NCBI GenBank assembly: GCA_029858605.1
Contig: JAOUET010000126.1
Span: 1-5,780 of the forward strand
DNA length: 5,780 nt
From: Coriobacteriia bacterium
GTDB taxonomy: Bacteria > Actinomycetota > Coriobacteriia > Anaerosomatales > JAENZW01
Direction: 5' to 3'
The notes under the pieces are model-generated. The model ran no database searches. It was not told the origin of the DNA and was given only the letters and a program-made list of their open reading frames with translations. Made by a program: the position numbers and the translations under genes. The first letter of the stretch is position 1. Each line of letters begins with the position of its first letter. Shown one piece after another: positions 5,774 through 5,780 of this stretch.

Positions 5774-5780
5774 CCGCCCT

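Overview
The window looks like chromosomal DNA from a GC-rich bacterium. The G+C content is roughly 60% by eye and was not computed. GTG and TTG starts are supported by strong Shine-Dalgarno (SD) sites, and a PadR / HAAS-sensor / lipoprotein cluster is present. These fit a Gram-positive-type, high-GC lineage, most likely an actinobacterium (Actinomycetota, possibly a Coriobacteriia relative). That placement is an inference and cannot be settled from this sequence alone. No phage, transposon, RNA gene or CRISPR array is visible.

All six genes read on the minus strand, in two compact transcription units. Unit 1 (about 5773 down to 1753) has a promoter and a striking tandem pair of palindromic operators. 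These are followed by a TetR-family repressor, an ABC ATPase of the MacB/LolD type and an eight-helix FtsX/MacB-type permease. The genes are 2 and 6 nt apart, and a GC-rich hairpin follows. It reads as a self-repressed exporter or envelope-remodelling ABC transporter whose substrate is unknown.

Unit 2 (about 1711 down to the left edge) starts in an A+T-rich intergenic segment. That segment holds a promoter candidate and an array of four related 10-bp units. It encodes a PadR-family repressor, a HAAS-domain plus duplicated 'Sensor' membrane protein, and the first 71 codons of a lipoprotein whose start resembles the toast-rack / DUF4097-like beta-repeat family. The genes overlap by 8 nt and 4 nt. 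The likely role is an envelope-sensing module: the HAAS domain in the cytoplasm communicates with PadR, the membrane protein transmits, and the lipoprotein acts outside the membrane. That role is inferred from family knowledge.

Two starts are best moved from the longest reading frame: the TetR gene to the ATG at 5655 and the HAAS-sensor gene to the TTG at 1226. Nothing here clearly amounts to a wholly new system. The most distinctive signals are the tandem operator of the tetR unit, the 10-bp-phased repeats before padR, and the tightly coupled PadR/HAAS/lipoprotein trio.
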